Assembly (NCBI GenBank): GCA_937127445.1
Contig: CAKZLY010000011.1
Span: forward strand, 1-37,113
Length of the DNA: 37,113 nt
DNA from: Eximiradius sp.
Lineage (GTDB): Bacteria > Bacteroidota > Ignavibacteria > Kapaibacteriales > UBA2268
Reading direction: 5' to 3'
In this document: in pieces, positions 12,427 through 20,169 of the stretch
How positions within the stretch are numbered: position 1 is the first letter of the stretch
Layout: the number at the start of each line of letters is the position of its first letter
Program-made: the position numbers and the translations under genes
The notes under the pieces: model-generated
What the model was told of the DNA's origin: nothing
The model's input: the letters and a program-made list of their open reading frames with translations, nothing else
Database searches by the model: none

Positions 12427-12642
12427 ACTTTTTTTGTTTTTTACTATTTTTTTATTTTTTTTTCGATTATTTCAATTAGTTTCTTTTGTTCTTCTACTTA
12501 TATTTGTTTATTCTTTTATTTGTGTGATTACTCTTTAAATGCTTAAAAATACATTTTACCACAAGCAATTTAGTCAAATCTAAACATACAAAATAAGATT
12601 AACTAAATTTCGTCTATTTATTATATTCTCTAAATTTTCGAT

Positions 12643-13392
12643 ATGATGTATTTCTCATTTTTAATTAGTGTGCTTTTGTATATGGCGAACAATACCGAAA
12701 CAGCCAAAATCTCCGTCCATGCTTTGCACAACACTGTTGCAGCAGGCGATAGCACGTGGGTTGCTATTGGTATTACACCAAAGGACGGGTGGCACACATA
12801 CTGGGCAAATCCAGGTGATGCTGGTTTGGCAACAACTGTTGAGTGGAATTTGCCAAAGGGTCTCTCCCTGGTCGATACCATCTGGCAAACTCCTGAAATT
12901 ATTGAAACAGAAGAAATTATTTCTTATGGCTTTCATCATACGCACTACATTTTCTATAAACTGGCGATTCCTGATAAATTAGATAATCAAAATTTCGAGA
13001 TTATTGCTACTGTCAAATGGCTTGCTTGCAAAGAAAAATGCTTGCCGGGAAAAGATACAGTTAGTATTAAACTTTTTTCGGGCAATCGTAGTGAGATAAA
13101 CAGTAATTTCTCTAAAATTTTTGGCAATATTCCCAAAAGAATTAGCAATCCTTTGCGAACATCAATCAAAGATAATTATTTACAAATCGAAATCAACGAA
13201 GAATTAAAAATATCTGACAAAGCAAGATTTATTCCTTATATCGAAGGAATAATCGACAACTCAGCAGATCAATTTTTTCAAGGACGTTCATTGCTTGTTC
13301 GGCTCGATGCTTTTCACGGGGAAATTCCTAAAGAATTCAAAGCTTTGATAATTGATAACGAAATCTCTTACGATGTTTTAGTAATCTTTTAA
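12643..13392 (+). CDS. Stand-alone DsbD N-terminal-like (ScsB-type) periplasmic domain protein
   Basis: The 249-residue protein begins with a hydrophobic export signal (about residues 1-14). It then has the pattern seen at the N-terminus of DsbD/ScsB thiol-disulfide reductases (GWHTYWANPGDAGL, residues 49-62). The two cysteines typical of that domain are at 129 and 133 (WLACKEKCLPG). The known role of this domain is to pass electrons from the DsbD membrane core to periplasmic partners. Here the membrane core and the C-terminal thioredoxin domain are absent and the protein ends after the immunoglobulin-like region. A secreted redoxin starts 14 bases later, so the two probably act together. No strong ribosome binding site is seen. 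Electron donor unknown. Confidence 0.75.
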   Translation: MMYFSFLISVLLYMANNTETAKISVHALHNTVAAGDSTWVAIGITPKDGWHTYWANPGDAGLATTVEWNLPKGLSLVDTIWQTPEIIETEEIISYGFHHTHYIFYKLAIPDKLDNQNFEIIATVKWLACKEKCLPGKDTVSIKLFSGNRSEINSNFSKIFGNIPKRISNPLRTSIKDNYLQIEINEELKISDKARFIPYIEGIIDNSADQFFQGRSLLVRLDAFHGEIPKEFKALIIDNEISYDVLVIF

Positions 13393-13406
13393 TAAAAGGA
13401 GGATTT

Positions 13407-14018
13407 ATGAATTCATTCTTGGGATTATTTGCAATTATTTTCTTTGGCTTTGCTCTGACAAATTTAATTGCACAAAACAAAGCTGAAATCGATAAACCTG
13501 CTCCGGACTTCGAGTTGACTGATGTTAACGGCACAAAGCATAAACTTTCGGACTCCCGCGGCAAATATGTTGTGCTCGAATGGATAAACTTCGATTGCCC
13601 ATTTGTTAAGAAACACTACGACAGCGATAATATGCAAAAATTGCAAGAAAAATACACTAAGCAGGGCGTCATCTGGCTTGTTATTTGCTCGTCGGCACCC
13701 GGCAAAGAAGGAAACTTGCCGAAAGATGAAATTAAGAAACGTGCTGAGAACTACAAAGCGAAATTCACAGCGTATTTAATTGACGAAAGAGGTGATGTCG
13801 GACATATGTATTCAGCAAAGACAACTCCACATATGTATATTATCGACCCGCAAGGAACGCTCATTTACGCAGGAGCAATCGATAGCATTCGCTCAACAGA
13901 CAAATCTGACATCGATAAAGCGGAAAATTATGTTTCGAAAGCACTCGGTGAAGCTCTCTCGGGCAAATCCGTCTCGACTAAGGTAACTCAACCTTACGGC
14001 TGCTCGGTAAAATATTAA
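13407..14018 (+). CDS. Secreted redoxin (AhpC/TSA-thioredoxin superfamily)
   Basis: The 203-residue protein has a signal peptide (residues 1-22, cleavage probably after LIA). A redoxin fold follows, with KPAPDFELTDVNG at 30-42 and the active-site region NFDCPFVKKH at 61-70. Only one cysteine (Cys64) lies in the CPFV motif, so it is not a CxxC thioredoxin. Further cysteines at 95 and 199 (PYGCSVKY) could resolve a disulfide. This form is widespread and poorly characterised. A strong GGAGG precedes the ATG. It forms an operon with the DsbD-N-like gene before it. Peroxidase or thiol-relay function is inference. Confidence 0.8.
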   Translation: MNSFLGLFAIIFFGFALTNLIAQNKAEIDKPAPDFELTDVNGTKHKLSDSRGKYVVLEWINFDCPFVKKHYDSDNMQKLQEKYTKQGVIWLVICSSAPGKEGNLPKDEIKKRAENYKAKFTAYLIDERGDVGHMYSAKTTPHMYIIDPQGTLIYAGAIDSIRSTDKSDIDKAENYVSKALGEALSGKSVSTKVTQPYGCSVKY

Positions 14019-14036
14019 ACATCTATCTATAATTTC

Positions 14037-14068
14037 TTGTAGAGCCGCAAAGCATTGCGGCTCTACAA
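14037..14068 (+). repeat. Palindromic repeat, copy 1
   Basis: A perfect 14-bp inverted repeat (TTGTAGAGCCGCAA) with loop AGCA, followed by TATTTTT. It sits 18 bases after the redoxin stop. It may act as a terminator, but a near-copy follows 22 bases later, which marks it as a dispersed palindromic element. Confidence 0.85.
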
Positions 14069-14090
14069 TATTTTTCCATCACACCTTGTC

Positions 14091-14122
14091 TTGTAGAGAC
14101 GCAAGGCATTGCGGCTCTACAT
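14091..14122 (+). repeat. Palindromic repeat, copy 2
   Basis: A second copy of the 32-base element in the same orientation. It begins TTGTAGAGACGCAA and has loop GGCA. The right arm is identical to copy 1 except for its last base, and the left arm has one change that leaves one internal mismatch. TTTTT follows. Similar GTAGAGACGC palindromes are known as abundant intergenic repeats in several phyla (general knowledge). Confidence 0.8.
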
Positions 14123-14213
14123 TTTTGATTATTAATTATTCGAAAAAAAAATTCCCAATATGTTTTAGTAAATTCTTAATTTTGTTTTTTTAATATATAT
14201 TTGGGTTGATAAA

Positions 14214-15485
14214 ATGAAAGTTGGCGTTATTGGGCTTGGATATGTTGGGTTGCCACTTGCAGCAGCAATTCAGAAAAAGACTGATTATAATGTTGTCGGA
14301 TTCGATCTTTCAGAGAAAAAAATTGAGAAAATAAAGAATAAAATTTGCCCAATTGACGACCATCAGTGCAAGCAAGACTTAAAAGAAATCACATTGCAAG
14401 TATCGGCAAGCGACGAAATACTTAGCGGATGCGATATTTTCATTATATGCGTGCCAACACCTGTTTTAGACGACTATACTCCTGATTTGCAACCTGTTAA
14501 AAATGCAGTTACAAACGTTTCGAAATATTTAAGAAAAGGGAATTATGTTGTGATAGAATCAACCATAAATCCCGGCGTTTGCGACGAAGTTGTTATCCCA
14601 ATGCTTGAAGAAGCGACACATTTGAAAGCAGGATTTGATTTCGATGTTGCCCATTGTCCTGAACGTATAAATCCCGGCGACCCACACTGGAACGTTTACA
14701 ATATTCCGCGAAATATTGGTTCGACTCGCCCACAAACAACACGCTTTCTTGCAGATTTCTACCGACGGTTCATCGATGCCGAAATCAACGAAATGCCAGA
14801 TCTGAAAAGCACCGAAGCAACGAAAATTATTGAAAACACCTTCCGCGATATCAATATTGCTTTCGTCAACGAACTTGCAAAATCGTTCGATGTGCTTGGG
14901 ATTGATATTCTCACTGTAATTAAAGGTGCGTCGAACAAACCATTTGCATTTATGCCACACTATCCCGGATGTGGTGTTGGTGGACACTGCATCCCAGTTG
15001 ATCCGTACTATTTGATTGAAAGAGCAAGCAAAAGCGGTTTTGACCATAAGTTCCTGAAAATTGCCCGTGAAATAAATAATTCTATGCCTGCTTATACAAT
15101 TGAATTGCTTGTGAATGCTCTCAACGAATATACTAAACCTATAAAAAACACACCAATCGGACTCCTTGGGCTATCCTACAAAGCAAATGTCGGTGATTTG
15201 CGTGAAAGCCCAGCACTGAAAATTATGAATATTTTGCAGCAGAAAGGTGCTGATTTAATTGTTTTCGATCCATATTTCTCTGAAATGAGCAACGTAAGTA
15301 GTTTGGACGAAATCTTAGAAAAATCATATGCAATTGTAATTGCAACAGACCATAGAGAATTTAAATCATTAAATTCTGAAATCCTTACAAAAAATAATGT
15401 AAAAATAGTAATTGACGGAAAAAATTGTTTAGATAAAGAAGAAATTCGCTCAAGTGGTATTTATTACAAAGGAATTGGTCGGTAA
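14214..15485 (+). CDS. UDP-N-acetylhexosamine 6-dehydrogenase (WecC/TviB/WbpA family)
   Basis: The 423-residue nucleotide-sugar dehydrogenase oxidises the C6 hydroxyl of a UDP-N-acetylhexosamine to a uronic acid with NAD+, supplying precursors for surface polysaccharide. The N-terminal Rossmann motif is GVIGLGYVGLPLA (residues 4-16). The catalytic cysteine is Cys259 in GVGGHCIPVDPYYL, with the central KSTEATKIIENTFRDINIAF helix intact. Which UDP sugar it uses cannot be told from this sequence. No glycosyltransferases are nearby. Its stop codon overlaps the start of dtd by one base (TAATG), so translation is coupled to tRNA-related genes, an odd pairing. Confidence 0.9.
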   Translation: MKVGVIGLGYVGLPLAAAIQKKTDYNVVGFDLSEKKIEKIKNKICPIDDHQCKQDLKEITLQVSASDEILSGCDIFIICVPTPVLDDYTPDLQPVKNAVTNVSKYLRKGNYVVIESTINPGVCDEVVIPMLEEATHLKAGFDFDVAHCPERINPGDPHWNVYNIPRNIGSTRPQTTRFLADFYRRFIDAEINEMPDLKSTEATKIIENTFRDINIAFVNELAKSFDVLGIDILTVIKGASNKPFAFMPHYPGCGVGGHCIPVDPYYLIERASKSGFDHKFLKIAREINNSMPAYTIELLVNALNEYTKPIKNTPIGLLGLSYKANVGDLRESPALKIMNILQQKGADLIVFDPYFSEMSNVSSLDEILEKSYAIVIATDHREFKSLNSEILTKNNVKIVIDGKNCLDKEEIRSSGIYYKGIGR

Positions 15486-15928
15486 TGCGAGCAGTGGTCC
15501 AAAAAGTTAGCAGCGCAGAAGTTTTAATTAATGGAAAATCGAATGGCAAAATTGGTCGCGGCGTTTGCGTTTTCATTGCAATGAAGGAAAGCGATAGCGA
15601 TAAAACTATCGAGTGGATAACTCAGAAAATTTTAAATCTACGTGTATTTCCCGATAATGAAGGCAAAATGAACTTATCGGTTTCGGACATAGGCGGCGAA
15701 ATATTGATAATATCCAACTTTACTCTTTACGGCGATTGCCGCAAAGGAACACGTCCAAGCTACACAGATTCTGCCCCACCTTCCATCGCCGAACCATTAT
15801 ACGAAAAGTTTGTTCAGCATTTCCGTTCATCAACCAATTTGAAGGTTGAAACAGGAATTTTCGGTGCTATGATGGATGTGCGTTTGCAAAATGACGGTCC
15901 TGTTACACTGATTATAGATAGGGATTAG
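15485..15928 (+). CDS. dtd: D-aminoacyl-tRNA deacylase
   Basis: Dtd hydrolyses D-amino acids and glycine mischarged onto tRNA, a proofreading step. The 147-residue length is standard. The first active-site motif is SNFTLYGDCRKGTRPSY around residues 77-93, where the usual Gln of SQFTL is Asn; the Thr is kept. The Gly-cisPro motif NDGPVTLIID is near the C-terminus. The start overlaps the UDP-sugar dehydrogenase stop by one base, and rimM starts three bases after the stop. Confidence 0.95.
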   Translation: MRAVVQKVSSAEVLINGKSNGKIGRGVCVFIAMKESDSDKTIEWITQKILNLRVFPDNEGKMNLSVSDIGGEILIISNFTLYGDCRKGTRPSYTDSAPPSIAEPLYEKFVQHFRSSTNLKVETGIFGAMMDVRLQNDGPVTLIIDRD

Positions 15929-15931
15929 TGT

Positions 15932-16477
15932 ATGGGAAATTTAGTATTAATTGGTGTAGTCGGCAATTACTTTGGCTACAAAGGAGAATTTAATTTTCTT
16001 CTGGAATACAAGAAAATTGAAGCACTTCCAGATGGCTTTAAAGTAAAAATTGGTTACTCTCCAAACTTTTCCAATGAGTACACAATCGAACGCTTTCAGA
16101 AAAAAAATAATCGAGCAATAGCCAAGCTAACAGAAATTAACAATAAAGAAGGCATTGAAAAACTTCGCGACCAGGGTATTTTCGCCGACGAAGAAGAAAT
16201 ACAAAAGTATAATGATGAGTTTGTTTCAAGCAATACAATTGTTGGTTGCAAGGTAATTAATATAGCAAATGGAGAAGCATTAGGAGAAATCGTCGAAGTT
16301 TGGGAATTACCTGCAAATGATGTATGGCTCGTTCAGACAGAATTTGGCGAACTACCTTTGCCCGTAATCGACGATGTAGTAGTTGAAGCAGATTTTGCAA
16401 GTAAAATCGTCAAGATAAATATAATAGACGGACTTTTGGATTTGACACACAATCGAGGTGCAGTTGATGAGGATTGA
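15932..16477 (+). CDS. rimM: Ribosome maturation factor RimM
   Basis: RimM assists 30S head assembly and 16S rRNA maturation. The 181-residue protein has the N-terminal RimM beta-barrel (LIGVVGNYFGYKGEFNF) and a C-terminal PRC-barrel with the conserved GEIVEVWELPANDVWLV stretch. AGGGA precedes the ATG with 7-base spacing. It overlaps trmD by 11 bases. The usual neighbours rpsP (before) and rplS (after trmD) are not here. Confidence 0.93.
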   Translation: MGNLVLIGVVGNYFGYKGEFNFLLEYKKIEALPDGFKVKIGYSPNFSNEYTIERFQKKNNRAIAKLTEINNKEGIEKLRDQGIFADEEEIQKYNDEFVSSNTIVGCKVINIANGEALGEIVEVWELPANDVWLVQTEFGELPLPVIDDVVVEADFASKIVKINIIDGLLDLTHNRGAVDED

Positions 16478-17147
16478 TATTATATCGGCTGTCCCGGAAT
16501 TAATGAAGTCTTATCTTCAAGGTAGCATACTGAAAATTGCACAGGAGAAAAATCTGGTAGAGATACAATTGCATAATTTGCACAATTATGCAATTGACCG
16601 CTTTCGCCATATCGACGACACACCTTATGGTGGAGGCGCCGGAATGATAATCAAGTGCCAACCTATATTCGATTGCATCGAGAAACTTCAAAGCAAACGT
16701 TCGTATGACGAAATAATTTACGTATGCGCCGATGGGTATCCACTAACGCAATCAGTTTGCAATGAATTATCATTGAAGCAAAATATTATTATACTTGCAG
16801 GGCATTACAAAGGAATAGACCAGCGGGTGCGGGACTATTTCGTTATGCGCGAAATTTCGATTGGGGATTATGTGCTAAGCGGGGGAGAATTACCAGCATT
16901 GGTGTTAACTGATGCGATAGTTCGCTTGATACCGGGAGTAATTGGCAATGCAGAATCTGCATTAGAGGACTCGTTCCAAAATGGATTGCTCGAACCGCCA
17001 CAGTATACTAAGCCGTCGGAATTTCGCGGAATGAGCGTACCTGAAGTGCTGCTCTCAGGCAACCACGAACGTATTCGCCAATGGCGTGAGCAACAAGCCT
17101 TGGAAAAAACTCGCCTTCGTCGTCCCGATTTGCTGGGAGAGGGATAA
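16467..17147 (+). CDS. trmD: tRNA (guanine37-N1)-methyltransferase
   Basis: TrmD adds the N1-methyl group to G37 of tRNAs, using S-adenosylmethionine bound in a trefoil knot; this prevents frameshifts. The 226-residue protein has TPYGGGAGMIIK, GHYKGIDQRVRDYF and the knot segment ISIGDYVLSGGELPALVLTD. I use the ATG giving MRIDIISAVPEL because GAGGTG lies 7 bases before it and the N-terminus fits; a GTG three codons upstream is also in frame. It overlaps rimM by 11 bases. Confidence 0.95.
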   Translation: MRIDIISAVPELMKSYLQGSILKIAQEKNLVEIQLHNLHNYAIDRFRHIDDTPYGGGAGMIIKCQPIFDCIEKLQSKRSYDEIIYVCADGYPLTQSVCNELSLKQNIIILAGHYKGIDQRVRDYFVMREISIGDYVLSGGELPALVLTDAIVRLIPGVIGNAESALEDSFQNGLLEPPQYTKPSEFRGMSVPEVLLSGNHERIRQWREQQALEKTRLRRPDLLGEG

Positions 17148-17222
17148 TCACCAAAATTTTTTCTTACAATTTATTTCTCTCTTATTTGTTATAGATAATA
17201 TATTTTTTCGTCTGCGAATTCT

Positions 17223-18587
17223 ATGAATTACAATCATACTAATTTTTTTGACAAATATAAGGATTTTGCTACTAAACTCGTTGTTTGCAACGATTTGCGT
17301 TCGCTTTTCGGCACTGTCGATAAACTCGTCAATGAAATTTGCGATTATGAATATATGGTGCTGTATTACTACACTCCACATTCTGATAGATTAATCGCTG
17401 TTACAACAAAAGGTCTTACCAAAGAGGAAAGATTTATTGCTCAAAAAACAGCTATGCAGCGAGCGCCTGGTCGTTGCTTACGAGCCAAAGAAATCATCTA
17501 TATCAAAGAAGCAGACAGCGAAGCTTACGAACTCCAAAACAAATTTGTAAAACCTACGCTGCTTAATTCGAGGCTATACATTCCCTTGATTAACAATAAT
17601 CAAGTGCTGGGTGTTTATTCGCTTGCAAGCACAAAAGTTGATAATTTTTCCGACGAAGTAATAAATGCTATTTCCTTTATTACAAACATAGCTGCTGTCA
17701 TCTACAAAAAAATAATCGATACCCGCGATCTGGGAAGAATTAACAAACGTCTTGAAGAAATTAATCGAAACTTCTTTTCACAAAAGCTGCAATCAATTGG
17801 ACAGCTTGCCGCCGGTATTGCCCACGAAATTAATACTCCGCTGCAATACATAAATGATAATCTTGACTTTTTAGAGCATTCCTACGAAGCATTATCAAAT
17901 TTTGCTTCAAGCATTTATGATTTGATTAATGATTGGGAAACATACAATTGGAGCGATGCCCGAAACATAATAAAAAGGAACATAAAAGAAACTGATATAG
18001 ATTTTTTCCTCTCAGAAATTCCGGTCGCGATCAGTCAATCCCAGGATGGTATTTTGAAAATCAGTAAAATTATAAATACAATCAAAAACTTCTCGCAAGT
18101 TGGGATAAAAGAACAATCTTTTCTCAATATTAATCGGACGCTCGAAGATGTTGTGCTAATCACTCGAAACGAATGGAAAAAAGTTGCAGATGTAAATCTA
18201 ATTTTACACAACGACTTGCCTGTTATCTATTGTTACGCTGACGAAGTCAATCAAGTGTTGCTGCAATTTTTGCTCAATTCAATTGATGCGATAAAAGAAA
18301 AAATCCAGATTGACAAAGATTATACTTTCGGCAAGATAGAAATTTCCACTTGCTTTGACGACAAATATATCGTAATTCAATTTGTTGACGATGGGATTGG
18401 CATACAAGAAAAGCATTTAGACAAGATTTTTGACCCATTTTTCACAACAAAGCCGCCTGGCAAAGGAACAGGTCAGGGACTTGCAGTTGCCCACAATGTC
18501 ATTTGTAGCAAACTTGGTGGTGATATTTTTGTCTCATCAAATTATTTGAAAGGAACAGAATTTATTATTAAATTGTCATTCGAATAA
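17223..18587 (+). CDS. GAF-domain sensor histidine kinase
   Basis: A 454-residue soluble sensor kinase with no membrane segment. A GAF-like domain (about residues 10-165) is followed by a short linker and a HisKA-type dimerisation helix with phosphoacceptor His201 (AAGIAHEINTPLQY). The HATPase domain has an N box near 346 (LNSIDAI), DDGIGI near 388, and GKGTGQGLAV near 414. The ligand of the GAF domain is unknown. The receiver gene starts 20 bases later and a receiver-phosphatase gene overlaps that one, so the three form a signalling operon. There is no clear ribosome binding site; a 75-base gap separates it from trmD. Confidence 0.9.
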   Translation: MNYNHTNFFDKYKDFATKLVVCNDLRSLFGTVDKLVNEICDYEYMVLYYYTPHSDRLIAVTTKGLTKEERFIAQKTAMQRAPGRCLRAKEIIYIKEADSEAYELQNKFVKPTLLNSRLYIPLINNNQVLGVYSLASTKVDNFSDEVINAISFITNIAAVIYKKIIDTRDLGRINKRLEEINRNFFSQKLQSIGQLAAGIAHEINTPLQYINDNLDFLEHSYEALSNFASSIYDLINDWETYNWSDARNIIKRNIKETDIDFFLSEIPVAISQSQDGILKISKIINTIKNFSQVGIKEQSFLNINRTLEDVVLITRNEWKKVADVNLILHNDLPVIYCYADEVNQVLLQFLLNSIDAIKEKIQIDKDYTFGKIEISTCFDDKYIVIQFVDDGIGIQEKHLDKIFDPFFTTKPPGKGTGQGLAVAHNVICSKLGGDIFVSSNYLKGTEFIIKLSFE

Positions 18588-18607
18588 TTCTTTATTAGAG
18601 CATTGTT

Positions 18608-18991
18608 ATGGCAAATGTTTTGTTTGTAGACGACGAAGAGTTTATTCTGCTTGGGTTGAAGCGACTGGTTAAAAGTGCGTCAGATGTTATCGATGCTGAA
18701 TTTGCAACATCTGGCAAAGAAGCACTCGACAAAATAGCCACCAAAAATTTCGATATTATCATTACTGATTTATATATGCCTGAAATTGATGGTGTGAAAC
18801 TACTTGAATTTGCAAAAGAAACTCAACCTAACGCTATTAGAATTATGATGACAGGACACTTTAATTCTGAGATTGAAAAATTCAAAAACGGATTTGCTCA
18901 CATAGTTCTCTCAAAACCTGTTAGTTACAAAATGTTGTTGAATACTATTAGCGACTGCCTATCCAAAAAAGAAGAATTGCTACAACAATGA
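18608..18991 (+). CDS. Single-domain response regulator receiver
   Basis: A 127-residue receiver domain without an output domain. The acidic pocket is Asp8 and Asp9, the phosphoacceptor is Asp54 (IITDLYMPEIDG), the switch Thr lies in RIMMTGH near residue 82, and the conserved Lys lies in LSKP near 103. All catalytic residues are present. It lies between a kinase and a receiver-phosphatase, so it may act as a phosphate shuttle or competing acceptor (inference). Its last four bases overlap the next gene (ATGA). Confidence 0.92.
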   Translation: MANVLFVDDEEFILLGLKRLVKSASDVIDAEFATSGKEALDKIATKNFDIIITDLYMPEIDGVKLLEFAKETQPNAIRIMMTGHFNSEIEKFKNGFAHIVLSKPVSYKMLLNTISDCLSKKEELLQQ

Positions 18992-20169
18992 ACAAAAAAA
19001 TTCTCTTCGTTGATGACGAAATAAATGTTCTGCACGGTTACAGACGAAATCTAAGAAGTCTATTTGATGTTCATACAGCTAATAGTGGCAGCGAAGCTCT
19101 GAAAATAATCGCCGGACATGGAGATTTTGCAGTTATCATTTCCGACTACCGTATGCCAGAAATGGACGGAATTGAACTGCTTCACAAAGTTAAAGAAATT
19201 TCACCCGATACAATCCGAATTATTCTCACTGGATTTGCAGATATGCAAATTGCCATCGAAGCAATCAACGAAGGCAATATTTTCCGCTTCCTTACAAAGC
19301 CATTGCCAACAGATAAACTTATAAACTCGATTAATGACGCACTCGAGCAATATAGACTCATCACAACAGAAAAAGAACTAACGAGAAAACTCCAAGAAGC
19401 TTACGACACAATCAAACGAGACTTAGAAACCGCCGCCGAATTGCAACGCGAGTTTTTACCTCAGAACAATGTTTCCTACGGCGACTGCCGATTTAACTGG
19501 ATATTTGTGCCAAGCGTGTTTGTCTCGGGCGATACATTTAACTTTTTTCCTTTAAATAATAGATATATTGCTTTTTATATAGTTGATGTAGCTGGCCACG
19601 GTTTGCCTGCGGCGTTTCTGTCTGTTTCGCTTTCCCGTTCATTAAGCCAAGATACAGGCAAGAAACTTTTGCTCGACGAGAAAACCGGCAATTATGTTTT
19701 GCCATCGATTGTTATTAAATCACTAAACGAACAGTTTCTTTCGCGTGGGAAAAATGCTGAATACTTCACTATGCTATATGGCATTATCGATTTAATCGAA
19801 GATAAAATAATATTCTCGCAGGCGGGGCATCCAAACCCATTTCTAATTAAAGCCGGAGGCAAAGCTGAAATGGTTGCTTCTCGTGGCTTCCCAGTTGGTA
19901 TTTTGCCCGAAGCTGAATACTACGACCAAGTTATTCCATTCGAAACTGGCGATAAATTCATCATCTATACTGACGGTATAACCGAATGCGCCGGAGTTAA
20001 AAACAAAATTCTCATTCAAAACAAACTTATTGATTTCCTAAACAATCATTCAAATAACAACTCCGAGATTATGCTTCGCTCGATTGTCCCCGAACTTAAG
20101 GTCTGGACAAACGGGGAAGAATTCTATGACGATCTCACAATGCTAATAATCGAAAGAAAACTGTTTTAG
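18988..20169 (+). CDS. Response regulator with PP2C-type (SpoIIE/RsbU) phosphatase output
   Basis: The 393-residue protein has an N-terminal receiver (Asp10, Asp53 in ISDYRMPEMDG, LTKP lysine), a helical linker (about 125-155) and a SpoIIE-type PP2C phosphatase domain (about 165-390). Metal-binding aspartates are visible in VSGDTFNFF, IVDVAGHGLPAAF, YTDGITECAG and YDDLTML. In related systems such phosphatases dephosphorylate an anti-sigma-factor antagonist. No anti-sigma or antagonist gene is in this window, so the target is unknown. Its 3' end overlaps the convergent mutL stop by four bases. Confidence 0.92.
   Translation: MNKKILFVDDEINVLHGYRRNLRSLFDVHTANSGSEALKIIAGHGDFAVIISDYRMPEMDGIELLHKVKEISPDTIRIILTGFADMQIAIEAINEGNIFRFLTKPLPTDKLINSINDALEQYRLITTEKELTRKLQEAYDTIKRDLETAAELQREFLPQNNVSYGDCRFNWIFVPSVFVSGDTFNFFPLNNRYIAFYIVDVAGHGLPAAFLSVSLSRSLSQDTGKKLLLDEKTGNYVLPSIVIKSLNEQFLSRGKNAEYFTMLYGIIDLIEDKIIFSQAGHPNPFLIKAGGKAEMVASRGFPVGILPEAEYYDQVIPFETGDKFIIYTDGITECAGVKNKILIQNKLIDFLNNHSNNNSEIMLRSIVPELKVWTNGEEFYDDLTMLIIERKLF

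Noticed and set aside
14037-14122. CRISPR-like pair of repeats
   Set aside because: There are only two copies, they are fully palindromic hairpins with a 22-base gap, and no cas genes are present.
14196-14203. TATATTTG as a promoter -7 box for the UDP-sugar dehydrogenase gene
   Set aside because: It lies only 10 bases before the ATG and no TTTG is found 19 bases upstream.
14559-15047. 162-residue minus-strand frame within the UDP-sugar dehydrogenase gene
   Set aside because: It is antisense to an intact conserved enzyme and has no family features.
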